From Diphasiastrum complanatum (Eukaryota > Streptophyta > Lycopodiopsida > Lycopodiales > Lycopodiaceae), in NCBI GenBank assembly GCA_029204225.1, contig CM055094.1:27452107-27516106 (forward strand): 64,000 nucleotides of DNA, read 5' to 3'. The position numbers were made by a program, and so were the translations under genes. This document shows, one piece after another, positions 1-11,229 of the stretch. Numbering within the stretch: the first letter of the stretch is position 1; the number at the start of each line of letters is the position of its first letter. The notes under the pieces are model-generated. The model saw only the letters and a program-made list of their open reading frames with translations, was not told the DNA's origin and did no database searches.

Positions 1-289
1 AGTTTGGTTTCCCTCCATAACAAAAACCCTAGCATTAATGTGGACTAGATTCAAATGTATCCACATTCAAATTTAATCTTCTAAAACTCGTGTATTACAC
101 TTCCCACACATTCAAAAAGTGTTTACTCAAATGCTTTTAGACTAATATAGCTCTGAAAAGTCAAACTCTAAGTCTTATATAAAAATTTGCCTCAATTGCC
201 AAATATACGAATATGACCAAAATAGCAAAACTAGTTGAAATTTCTCACAGAACCTATGAGTATTTGGTTGCATCGCCTACACACAGATC

Positions 290-966
290 CTGAAGGAGAC
301 AAGGAAGAAATTCGACTTCCAAAGTCTAAAGACCATCTTGATCGATTACACTTCCTTTGACAACACTTATAAGTTGTTGGACCTTAATATCCAATAGATT
401 TTATTCAGTAGAGATATTGTCTTTATCAAGGATCAGTTCATTGACTTTAAAGTCAAGGTAAAGTTCCATGCGAACCTTCGACACTTTGGTTCAAGCGTTT
501 CGATAGTTGATTAGCTATTTGACAACGAGTTAGAAAATGATGTTGTTACTCAGTGACAACAAGACCAAGGATTGGATTATCAATCGACACCACCTCCAAT
601 AAGGTCGAACGGAGTGCACGCACATCCCACAAGGTATATTCAGGAGTCTGTCTATCTTTTGATTCAAAATTCGACTATTGTCGATGAGGCACTTAGCCAA
701 CTAGACTCTGATCTCTGGAGATAAGTGATGGACCGAGAGTATTCATCTTTGATTAAGGACCAAACATGGTCATTAGTCGAACTACCTATTGCCAACAATC
801 TTATCGATTGCAAATGGGTCTTTAAGATCAAATATAATGCTAACGATGTTCTTTAAGAAAGGCCCAAATTATATCACGAGGATTCTCTCATATCTGAAAC
901 ATCAACTACAATGAGACTTTCAGTACAGTAGTCAAGTATTCATCGATCTGAGTCCTCCTATCATGT
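290..966 (+). pseudogene. Ty1/Copia pol relic (integrase C-term to RT start)
   Basis: Conceptual translation with frame changes gives, in order, a Copia integrase C-terminal segment (KKFD near 310, SRDIVF near 410), then the linker and start of the reverse transcriptase with SLIKDQTWSLVELP, CKWVFKIKYNAN and NYNETFS near 910. The order matches Copia pol. Several in-frame stops and shifts make it non-functional. The RT part closely resembles the minus-strand Copia at 40450-40730 (both read MDREYSSLIK), so the two belong to one family. The copy is cut at about 970 by an LTR. No LTR of its own is visible at the window edge. Identity is firm; exact ends are not. Confidence 0.75.
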
Positions 967-973
967 TTTGTCA

Positions 974-1288
974 ATCTAGCATCAAAGAGACGGAGTTAGT
1001 TGTCACGCGTAGGTTCGTTCCCATGAGAGCGATAGTATAGTTCAGATTTCAACATGAATGGAGGATCTAACATTAATATCCATTAACACTAAGCATTAAC
1101 ACTACATCCATTAACCCTACTTCCCTGCGACATTAAAAGTCCCGCAAAAAGGCCTAAAGTCCTTTTATTAACATTCTAATTAATCAAATACTATGTGATC
1201 ATCGGGTACTTACACACGCAGGGTGCCAAATCCCTCTCACTTATTAACTAGGGTTAGGGTTGCCTTGGGATCCGCAAACCCTCCAACA
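974..1288 (-). repeat. Internally deleted LTR of the tRNA-Asp-primed family
   Basis: Read on the minus strand it starts TGTTGGAGGG and matches the LTR at 36125-36869 at both ends, but lacks about 370 bp in the middle (the part corresponding to roughly 36293-36678). The match stops at about 974, short of the terminal CA seen in the other copy. It lies inside a Copia RT gene on its right side. No target-site duplication is visible, so it is a truncated or rearranged LTR, not a clean solo LTR. Confidence 0.7.
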
Positions 1289-1620
1289 CTTACCATCTTT
1301 GCCATGGGTGCAAAGGCTTCATCATAGTCAGTACCATGTTCTTGAGCATATCCTTGTGCCACCAACCTTGCCTTATGCTTATTGATAGATCCATCTTGGT
1401 TTGTCTTCACCTTGAAGATCCATTTACAACCCATAGCTTTCTTGTCCTTAGGTAACTCCACCAATTTCCATGTTTCATTCTTCATAAGAGCTTGATACTC
1501 AAGATTCATTGCTTGGATCCACTCCTCTTTCTTCCTTGCTTCATCTACAAGAGTAGGTTCATCAAAAGAGGTTAGAAAGGCAAAGCGTGTACCTCCAAAA
1601 ACTTGCTTAATGTGAGCCTT
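1289..1620 (-). pseudogene. Ty1/Copia reverse transcriptase N-terminal fragment
   Basis: The minus strand encodes the conserved start of the Copia RT: DEARKKEEWIQAM, then NETWKLVELP, GCKWIFKVK, KARLVAQGYAQ and DYDEAFAPMAKMV. The ORF (1237-1509) runs through the junction into LTR sequence, so its last ~17 residues are not RT. The catalytic YVDD region is absent. It is a different Copia lineage from the plus-strand relic at 290-966 and lies in the opposite orientation. It was evidently interrupted by the LTR at 974-1288. Confidence 0.8.
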
Positions 1621-3571
1621 GAAGGCATATGTCTTTTCCTTGATGTTATCCTTGGCTTTTAACTTGATGAAGGTCCTTCATCATCGTCATCTACAATAGG
1701 ATATTTCACATCAACATCAACAATATTAGATCCATCCACACAATCATCACTTGAAGACACCTTTGGAATATTCTCCTAATGCCCTTATCATCCAACTTTC
1801 TTCTTAGATCTTCTGGGATCTGAGCAAAATCGATGCATTCAAACACTCGAATATTTTTGAGTGGTGGTTTTAATCATGTCCGCAAAAGGGTGTTTGTGTC
1901 TGTGTATGTGTTGCATTTGGTTAGATTACAATCAGAATATAGAAAGGCATGAAACTATTCTAGACCTACTTGATCACTCTCAACTTGCTAATGTATTCAA
2001 TGCATCCTCTAAAATGTGTGTTCAAAAGTCTGAATATATTGGCAACCAGATGAACAACTTACATTTTCTCTGAGCAAAAAGCACAATGGGCCGTTGAGCT
2101 AGTGCATCTCCACAACCCTGGTTGGTGGACAGATCTCCTATAGTATCCCATTATCTGAAGTGCAGAAGCCCATGGATCACCCTCCTCACCATTAGATGTG
2201 AATCAACTAGCAGGACTCGGCTGTAGGGTTTACCCTCTTCCTCCTCTTGTGAAGAGAACAAAGCAGAGGCACATTTAGTTATGGGCTTGAGGAACATCAG
2301 CGAGCTACCATTTGGAAAGGGTCAAGCTATTGGTTAAAATTGGGTCTTACAGATATCCATCAAATGGCGGTCATTTGAAGCTATTAGCGAGGCCAAAATC
2401 TGAGCGAGCCTCCCTCCCCATTGAGTGCGACCTGGGAACTAGTTCTCAAGGTATATCTTTCTTCACATTTTGGGTCATTCTGTTTCAGTGTATTGTAATC
2501 ATGTTTTACGAATGGTTAGGTAAGAATACTTTCCCATAATACTTGGAGCTTGAATATGCAGTAAATGCTTAATAAAAGTTCATGCAAATACGAATCTGCT
2601 AGTGCTGAGTCATTATGAGTTATCAGCATGAGGCATCTCTTGTTGTCTGAAGTATCTTATTGACCATTGATGATCACTTGAAGAGGTATGTATAGTATTT
2701 AGACTAGGGCAGCAACAATGTGACTGTCCATCAAACCAGCATGATGAAAGCTAAATATCCAACCATTCACTGAAATAGAAACAACAAATATAGGATCTGA
2801 ATCTTCCCAATACCAAAGATAATATCACCATGACTAACTCGATAGACTCACGATCAAATGTGAATGCATATGAGTCTTCCTCAGCCATTCCCATCACCGC
2901 TTTGTTGTGTATTTTCCAACAGAGGTAACGCACGAGGGAGATGGGGAGGTAGAAAGAGCGGGAGGGGGGAGACGTCATCAAGTAATTTTTGTAACTTATT
3001 TTTCATCCTAATGCAATTAGCTTTTGCATTAATAATGGACTTCTTTTTGTTTCAAGCACTTAAGTAAGAAATGCAAAAGGCAATCTGATTTTGTTATCGG
3101 TAATTGTGAATTGGCCCTTAAGTGTCATTTAAGTAATTGAAATATTACTATATCGATAACAACTTGGGTGAACACAAATCTGAATTTATTCTAAGTGGGC
3201 TTTAACAAATAGCTATAATACCCTTAATCAAATAGTGTGTATATTCACTTTTTATGATATGTTTTTCCGTTTTTTAGCTACAATTAGCAATGGTTTTGTT
3301 GTTTTCAAAAAAAATTACAAAAATCTAATCATTTGGTCCATCACACATGTCGGTTCTTTGGCAAGAGGTCTAGAAGTAGGTGTGGGGATTTGTTTGACGT
3401 CTTTAGATGCGGCTGCGACTTCGTCTATCCCATTGGAACCGATGTCATGATTGTTATGTTTTTTTCAATAAGACTGCCCATCGTGAATGGGCTCAGTTAA
3501 TGTCTAAACATAACTAACTGTGTATGCTGCTGATTTTTTGTTTGCATCTCTATTATTTGCTTCTTCAACAG

Positions 3572-3609
3572 AGGCCCAGGCTACGTCAAAAGGCCCAGGC
3601 TACGTCAAA
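3572..3609. repeat. 19-bp tandem duplication
   Basis: The 19-base unit AGGCCCAGGCTACGTCAAA occurs twice back to back (3572-3590 and 3591-3609) with no mismatch. It probably reflects local slippage. I see no function. Confidence 0.85.
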
Positions 3610-4335
3610 GCAAAGGGAAACTGAAGTACACAAGTGCGAGAAAAAGAGATTTTGCATTCTTGCTGAAGAATGACATGGAACTCTTCAACCATAAATCTTA
3701 ATTAGAAACCAAAAATTGTGGCAAAGTTGTGCTTGAAGCAGATCAAGTGGCTAAAGAAAGAAAATTCATGAAGTCAAAGATGACAGGTCCTCCGACTGAT
3801 CCTCCCAAGCATGAGCAACATGGTCTATTTCTACCTCATCGGTGTAAGTCATAGTTATCGACGTGTAGAGCTTGCTATGTTATAACTACATTGTAGCATG
3901 TTGTTTAATCAAGTCAGAGTCCGCCATCGTTCCCAGCATAAAAGTGACTTGAAAATAATTTACATGGCTTATGGAGAGTTTCAATCAGGTTGTCGACTTT
4001 GGAAAGTGAATTGTCAATGAGGAAAGGTATGAGATTAATGAGCTCATAGCTTGGAGAATTCAGGAAAGGTATGATATTAATGAGCTCAAGATCTGTCGGG
4101 TAATCTATTAAAAAGCTAATAGGAATTGCGTTTGATGGCGGAATTTAAATCCAGATTGTCTTAGCAAGGGACATGGATATTTTTCAAGCTGGCAGTGAAC
4201 TACGAGCTCAAATCTTTTGCCCATAGCCTCTAGAAACTCGTCTACACCTAGTCTTTTTAGCATGTACACAGTACGAGCAATGTTCCCTTGTACCAGCAAC
4301 ATTTCTGAGTTGTAGCCTGCTCTGGAATGACTTTG

Positions 4336-4461
4336 CACACTCATCGCCAAACACTTTCAATGGAAGACAAAGTTGCAACTTGCTCTGAAACGACTCTACA
4401 CACTCATCGCCAAACACTTCTAATGGAAGACACCGCATGATCGCACACAATTAGTTGGCAC
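4336..4461 (-). repeat. 63-bp (21-codon) tandem repeat in a short frame
   Basis: Two units begin CACACTCATCGCCAAACAC at 4336 and 4399. On the minus strand they keep one frame and encode two 21-residue units (LPLEVFGDECVESFQSKLQ and LPLKVFGDECAKSFQSRLQ). A period that is a multiple of three with conservative changes hints at former coding, but the frame is only 80 codons and I do not recognise the family. Confidence 0.55.
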
Positions 4462-5474
4462 TCTAGTAGTTTGGAAGATTGAGGAGGAGCGTAGATGTAA
4501 TCCCTTGAAATTTGTGGACAACACTACATAACATTGATGGAACACATCCCATTATGCAACAAAAGCTTGGTTTGGTGATGCTTTGCAAAAAGCTTATCAA
4601 CAATCAATGGATAGTCACCTCAAAACTGAAGCAGCACAAAATTCGATCCACATTCACATTTTCTATACGTACCAAGATTGCGTAGTTATTTATTCTCTAA
4701 CTTCAGCCATGTTGGCATATCTGCTTTGAGAGTTTCAGACTGGCTTTGATTTATACATAAAACAATAAAAACTTACAGAATTACCTCCTCTGTCTTGCTA
4801 CTGCAAACAACATGTAAACACTACAAACACCAGGTTGTCTCTCACCCTCTGCTGGCTTGAAAATTTAAATTGAATAGCTCACTCAGGTGCAGAAGGGAAG
4901 ATTTTGCTATATGAAAAGGTGCATTGATGAAGAGAAGTGCAAATTATTCAATTGCACAAGGTGGAAATCGAGACACTATATCTCAGAATTGAGATTGTGC
5001 AAATTGAGTTCCTTAAATTTGATTTCGATATATTTAATTTCTCTGCCATAACTGCTTTTCAAAAGGATGCACAAATGAGGCATTGCATGCATTTGTTGCT
5101 CACAGGTTTTTGATTCACATGCAAACTGCAGACATTTTTACATGTAACTCATGAAATTTCTCTCATGCAAATAACCAAGGACAATCATGCTTTTCATGGC
5201 TTGATTGCATATTATTGTCCCATGCATGCATCTTGTTTTAGGCCTCTCACAAACGTGCAAACCTTAAATGTTAATACCACCACAGCCATCCCTGCTTTTA
5301 TTAAAAATGATGGAAAAACCCATGATCAAACAAGAAGATTAAAGTATTTAAAATAATACCGAAGAACGATAAAAATGAATTAAACTATTCAAAAGCTAAG
5401 TAAAAGTTAGAGTAGTAATTTAATTACTTAAAACTATCTGTCTGATGTAAATTAGTAACTAAAAAGTAAGCTAA

Positions 5475-5850
5475 TTACTCAAAACCAACTGCTTGATGTA
5501 AATCAGTAACTAAAATAGAACCAGTAATAGGTAATGCATGAAGCTTAGAAGCAACCGCTCCTACAAACTGAGCTCGTCGAAGAATTGAAACCGCTTGTGA
5601 ACGTTGTAATGCTATAGAAATACGCTGACAATAGAAAGAAACAATGACGGAAGGTAAGGTTATGCTTTGTCCCTGGCGTTTCATCATAAGCTCCGCACAT
5701 AAACATAAAAAATCATTAAATTTCTTGTGAAGACAACCGTATGTTTCTAAGACAAAGGGGATGAAATCTTCACCGGGTGCATGATCATTATAATCTCTTT
5801 CCTTTTCTTGAGCTGCGTGAGATACAGGGCCCCTTGCGTTGACTATTTTT
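5475..5850 (-). pseudogene. LINE-type ORF2 C-terminal fragment
   Basis: The minus strand is open from about 5850 to the stop at 5475 (about 125 codons). It contains GPVSHAAQ, FIPFVLETYGCLHKKFNDFL, SVIVSFYCQRISIALQRSQA and VSILRRAQF. From memory this resembles the tail following the RT domain in a class of plant non-LTR retrotransposon ORF2 proteins, where ETYGCLH and the IALQRAQA-like helix are typical. No RT catalytic motif is present, so only the 3' end of the element survives, as expected for 5'-truncated LINE insertions. A database search would be needed to confirm the family. Confidence 0.5.
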
Positions 5851-6440
5851 TAAACTCCATTGACCGACCTCAACACATTATATTGCCTTTGTCTAAGATG
5901 GGATCCAATGTAATTAACTAATTTCACGTACTAATTGTCTTGGAACTATGGCATAATGGTTAAAAGTTTCTTCATAGGCGAGAGCTGAATTTTGATTCCT
6001 GAAACCCAACACCAGTAGAACAAGTTGTGCTTAGGAAAAAATATAGGAATGAGAGTGGCATAATTTCTTAAAAATCTTTTTAGTAAAATCTTTCACAATT
6101 TTTTACCCCTTTTGGAAAGAAATTTTTTTTTACCCTTTTATAAGTAATGGTCTTCAAGAAATCAAGAAAGTCTTTAAAAAATGCAAATTTTTTGAATAAA
6201 ACTCAAGAGGTTTCCAAAGCAGTGACGTTGTCATCTCTAATGGCGATGGAGACGGACTGCCTCAGCATTCAAAGTTCAGGCCTGCTGACTGCTCTGCTCG
6301 TCTTTTGGTTTTGCATATGGACTCTGGAGGAGAGTTCTCAGTCTAAGTCGTACGGTTAGGACACTTGATTGTTCACACGTAGTTGCAGATTTCCGTACAC
6401 TGGAGCAAGGACAGATCAACAAACATACATAGACACTGGA
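5851..6440. other. Unidentified AT-rich sequence
   Basis: Contains A/T runs around 6060-6180 and no recognisable gene. It grades at about 6240 into the GC-rich satellite that follows. Confidence 0.4.
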
Positions 6441-7110
6441 CAGGTGACAGATGAGTAAAAATCGCAAAAACGTGGATGGAGTGTCAAATCGCAAGCACTG
6501 CGGTAGAATCATTATGTGGGTACTGTATTCTATGGATGATACCAGCAACTGAGCAGGCGGAAACTGGGAGAGGGGCTGCTCTGCTTTCCTAACCAGGGTT
6601 TTGTATGCTATGGATGATAGACAGCAACTAACCAGGCGGAGACTGGGAGCGGGGAAGCTATGGTCTGTATGTCTGTGCAGTGTTATTAGACAGGTCACAG
6701 ATGAGTAAAAATCGCAAAAACGTGGGTGGAGTGTCCAATCGCAAGCACTGCGGTAGAATCATTATGTGGGTACTGTATTCTATGGATGATACCAGCAACT
6801 GAGCTAGCGGAAACTGGGAGAGGGGCTGCTCTGCTTTCCTAACCAGGGTTTTCTATGCTATGGATGATAGCCAGCCACTAACCAGGCGGAGACTGGGAGT
6901 GGGGAAGCTATGGTCTGTCTGTCTGTGCAGTGTGGGTACTGTATGCCATAGATGATAGCGAGCAACTGAGCAGGCAGAGACTGGGAGAGGGGCTGCTCTG
7001 CTCTGCTCTCCTCTGTGGGCCTCGACGTACGACGTATGCCATATATGATAGCAGGCAACTAAGCAGGCGGAGACTGAGAGAGGGGCTGCTCTGCTCTCCT
7101 CCGTGCAGGA
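6441..7110. repeat. 250-bp tandem repeat with ~88-bp subunits
   Basis: Units 6441-6690 and 6691-6940 are near-identical (for example CAGATGAGTAAAAATCGC recurs at +250). Within and beyond them a shorter monomer of about 85-97 bp recurs at about 6515, 6602, 6765, 6852, 6938 and 7034. Each copy holds TATGGATGATA, AGCAACTRAGCAGGCGGAGA and CTGGGAGAGGGGCTGCTCTG variants. This is a higher-order satellite-like array. Long frames across it are by-products of the repeat. Confidence 0.85.
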
Positions 7111-7236
7111 GTCTGGACTGTGCAATGATTGCTGCAGCGCATCTCTTCGGGATTCACGAACATTGTGCCTTATTGGCACGGGACCCGTGCCAGCCAGTCC
7201 TAAATCAACACGTGGACTACGGGCAGGGGACAAGAA

Positions 7237-7361
7237 TTGGTGCAACCCGGAACCCAGTGTTACCGCAAAATCGTTAATGCCGAGCGAGCGCCCGAAAACC
7301 GGGCGCCGAGACCCACTGTCCCGATGCCACCCTGTCACGCGGACCGCGACGCTGGGCACCG
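7237..7361. repeat. GC-rich ~125-bp tandem monomer, left copy
   Basis: This segment (CCCAGTGTTACCGCAAAATC onward to the CACCG next to E1) recurs on the other side of E1 at 12469-12605. E1 therefore split a pre-existing tandem pair. Just upstream, 7175-7191 is an inverted repeat GGCACGGG-A-CCCGTGCC. Confidence 0.75.
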
Positions 7362-8640
7362 TGTAGCGCAGGCATCCCAAAGGGAGCGGGAACCACGACT
7401 TAGCTTCCCAGCCTTCAACTCTTGGCATCCAAACCCACTTGATATACAAGCAGCCAACTCGCCAACAACGATCAGACTTAACCAACTTGAAGTTCCGAAA
7501 ACGAACATCGAGATCCAACCTGGAACCATGCCAGATCGGGGGTCCCGACGTGGGTGACTTCCCTCCCAGCAAGCCGCCCGACATACATCAAACTTAACCA
7601 ACTCGAAGCTTCGTTACAAACGAGTAACATCTATTCCAAGCAAGCGGTCTGACTTACATCAGACTTAACCAACTGAAAGCTTCGTTACGAGCGCTGGAAG
7701 CCAACCTGGCGCCACGCCAGACTGGACAGCCATAAACAGGTAACATCCACCCAAGCAAGCCATCCAACTCAGCCGACAGGTTAGAGCCCGTTCCCCACGA
7801 GCTTAACCCATTCACGTTCATACAAGGAATACTCAGAACCACAAGCCGCGACAGATATGGAAACAACCAGTTCCTGGACCAAATGGTCCCGACAGCATAC
7901 CGCTGGCGACACGGACCGAATGGTCCCGACAGCATACCGCTGGCGACACGGACCGAATGGTCCCGACGACATACCGCTGGCGTCCCGGGATACGACCCTC
8001 AAATGTGTGCCAAGTTAAAAATTTTGAAAGCGGCCTTACAACTGGCGCTTTTACCGAACACTGAAACCCATAAGGTAATCAGAGTCAGTTTGAGGAAAAT
8101 CCCACTTTATTAATAAATCTGAGAAGGTTACATTTCAAGTGTGTGACCGACCCTAGTCTCCGGGGCGCTAGCATGCCAAGGCGAGAGCCATGACAACATT
8201 CCAGCAAGGGAGGCTGAGACTTGGTTGGAGCTCGCCCTGAGTCGCAACCCGCACTCCCATATAGTATTGGTGTGATTCGGCACCCCCCTCATACCAAGCA
8301 CTCTACCCAAGCTGGTAAAGCACATTTTTCTCTCTCTAGGATTTTCTCTTTCTAGAAAGTCATTTTCTCTCTCTAGATTTTATTGATCTCCAGGCTTCAT
8401 TTAATCATGCCTAGATCGTGTGAGGTGATTGCACATCGATCTGAGCTCTCTGGACTTCGCTAGAACCGATCAAAGATTTTCAGCCATAGGAACTTGGCGC
8501 CGACTGGATTCTGGTCACAGTGGCACCGGGAGCGGCGCCGGCACCGTTGGCGCGGGAGCAGCAGGGGCGCTGCTGGCGCCGGGGACATAGCTGGCGCCGA
8601 TGGCGCTGGAAGTAAAGCTTGTAAAGGTTGCTTTACAACA
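7362..8640 (-). repeat. E1 3' LTR (1279 bp)
   Basis: Begins TGTAGCGCAGGCATCCC and ends TTTACAACA on the plus strand. It is longer than its partner mainly because a 37-bp unit (AATGGTCCCGACAGCATACC and following) is present three times at about 7880-7985, against two in the 5' LTR. It also holds clustered GGCGCC palindromes near 8500-8600. Confidence 0.93.
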
Positions 8641-9975
8641 TCCACCCCACCTTTATAAAATCTAATGTCCTCATCAGATATCAGATTAAAGTAAAGGTGT
8701 CTCCCAATTAAAATAACTATACATTTAAGCTACTTGGCACAGTACTCAATTTACTGGCCACTTTTTATTAACATTGAAGCTGGCACACCACAAGTCGGAG
8801 GCTCAGCTCTTTGTACTGAAAAATTACATAACTTGAAAATATATCTTTGTCTAGGAAAAGCGTAGATTTGATATCGCTTTCGTAAAACCCGAGAACCTTA
8901 TTAACTGGTGACAGAGGCCTTTCTTTGAAATGTTCGCCCCTGTCGCTTCTGACTTTCGACTTTGGAACTCCTTTGAGCTCCTGATTTGTCCTTGATGCAC
9001 TTTGTGTTGAGCTCCCTGAGCTCCAGATTTGTTCAGTTCCGCACAGGTATCAAGGCTCCCTGAGCCGAAGGATTTATCGTTTGATTGCCCACTTTATGGT
9101 CCACTATGTGCCTTGTTGCTTCTACACCTTGATTTCTCTCCTTGTCCAAGCCTCATCTTGATACTTTTCCATCTTGGCTTTTTAAGGTAGGCAAAGATTG
9201 AGTACTCCGCAATGCACCTCTCACTTAGCTTGAAGTAGCTCTTTGAATCAGCCCAAATGTAACCATTGACCTCATGGAAAGCCAAAGGGTCGCACCAGTT
9301 TGATCCGCATCCGAACTATCTCTTCGCGTTTTGTTTGAAGCACCATGTCCGTCGCGCAAAACTTGACTTTCACAATTCCATCACTGGTCAGTTGCCTCAC
9401 AATCAAAACAAGAAGTGTACATCGAGCTTGGCTTCAAGTAGCTCTCTTTGAATCAGAAACATGCACCCAGAGTTTGCACTAATCCGATCTCAACGCGAAC
9501 TGTCCCTTAGCGTCCGTTCGAAATACCAAGCCTTTCATGCAAGACTCAACTTTCACAGTTCCTTCATTGATCAGCTGCCTTACACGTAACACAAGCCAGC
9601 GTACTCATATGTTTCCTCATCATTGCTGGTCCAGAGAAAGCCTATAACAAACTTTCCTTTCCGCAACAAAAACTTGTCAACTTATTAGGTCCAAAGTTCG
9701 CCAGTCTCCTCGTGTGAGTATGGCTAGGTCACCTTGAATTTGCCCCCATTTTGATCAACTTTCATTCAAAATTTGTCCCAAGAGAGAGGTGTGTGTGATA
9801 GTTCCCCTCCACTTATAAAATCAACTGATCGGACTTAGAGTAGAGTTCTTCGGACAAAAAGCCTTTCCAACACTTTGCTTCCCATCTGCTAGGATTATGG
9901 CTCGATCCAACTTGTTGCCAATCTTTGAAGAGGATCCTAGTCTTTTCTCCTTTGAGGAAAAACCCAACTGATACT

Positions 9976-10475
9976 GGATATCACCCATGCTCAGTGAGTT
10001 TCAGTTCCAAGGTGGCCATCCCAAAATGAAGACCAACTGCTATAGAAGATCTCCCCTGAAATTGCCCTTTCCAACTTTTGACTTCGTGCTTGCGTCTAGT
10101 GGGCGTTGTCGCAAATGAAACTAACCCAAGAAACAGGCTAGCCATCCATCCTTTGCAAACATTGAGTCATTTCGTTGTCGTTCATGTGTGAGTACTTGAA
10201 CTGCAAATCCGCCGCACAGATTCTGGATATCGCCCATGCTCAATGAGTTTCAGTTTCAAAGGTGGCCGTCCCAAAATGAAGACCAACTACTCCATAGAAG
10301 ATCTCCCCTGAAATGGCCCTTTCCAACTTTTGACTTCCTGCTTGCGTCTGGTGGGCGTTGTCGCAAATGAAACTACCTCAAGAAATAGGCTAGCCATCCA
10401 TCCTTTGCAAACATTGAGTCGTTTTGTTGTCGTTCATGTGTGAGTACTTGAACTGCAAATCCGCCCCACAGATTC
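9976..10475 (-). repeat. 250-bp tandem duplication inside E1
   Basis: GATATCACCCATGCTCAGTG-type sequence recurs about 250 bp later, followed each time by GGGCGTTGTCGCAAATGAAA. E3 has the same duplication at about 23228-23730. E2 and E4 have a single copy. Confidence 0.8.
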
Positions 10476-10666
10476 TGTAGTCCTCTTTGTTTGATGGTAT
10501 CAGCCTTCAAAAGAAAAGGTTCCTTCTCGAGCCATCAGCTCCTTGTATCACAAGCAATCATGCAAACCAGGCAAAGCACGAGTACTAAGACTCACCACGA
10601 ATACGTACAAGTAAGACACTCAGGCAGGTTTACTAACAAGTAATAAAGACAAGGTCCCCCTTTGAG

Positions 10667-11214
10667 ATGGTCCTGCCAACGGACCTTTGCCTGGCCGCGC
10701 CCATACAAATCGATCACGGAATCAGCCCACATAGGACACCCCTCCAACTATCCGTGCTTTCACCATTAAGCAGCACATTGCCTCAGTCACGCCCCACCAC
10801 TTTTTGGTCGATAGCCCTTATAGCTAAACGATCGGCAGCTATCTCGCACCGGCAGCTAACCACCCGTGCTTTACACCCGAATTCGAGCAGCATCTTTGTA
10901 TCAATGGTTAACCCGTACAGTTCGAATATGTCGCCCCGCACCCCACAAGGTACAGACCGTGCTTTCACCTCCCTAGGCAGCACTTTGCCTCATCCGTCCT
11001 ACGTGCAGACAACGCCAGGCCCGAACCGCGAGAACTGACCGTGCTTACACCTCAAGGGCAGCACCTTGACTCATCAAGTCCCCCGTTCTGCCGACCACCC
11101 CAACCGTGAACGCACCCGTGCTTACACTGTGGGCAGCACCTTGCACAACAGTTGTCTTGATGAACCCCAAACCGTGGCCATTTCCGTGAGATCCGCATAG
11201 CTGACCGGCCAGTC
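10667..11214 (-). promoter_or_regulatory. E1 leader shared with the autonomous G elements
   Basis: Lies directly after the priming site in element sense. It is closely similar to G1 17640-18184 and G2 54780-55326, although the rest of the interiors differ. It contains five GTGCT...AGCAC hairpin units. I infer a packaging or dimerisation role; the sequence shows only the shared structure. Confidence 0.6.
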
Positions 11215-11229
11215 GGCTCTGATACCACA

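Larger units (their letters stand above)
1621..5474. other. Unidentified intergenic sequence
   Basis: I see no recognisable gene here. Short open frames lack family motifs and are not conserved elsewhere in the window. A stretch near 3700-3840 reads as a short Lys/Glu-rich frame on the plus strand but cannot be named. Two small tandem repeats are listed separately. Confidence 0.5.

Noticed and set aside
6853-7584. 243-codon frame on the minus strand
   Set aside because: It spans satellite, GC-rich monomer and E1 LTR, so it crosses an insertion boundary and cannot be a gene.
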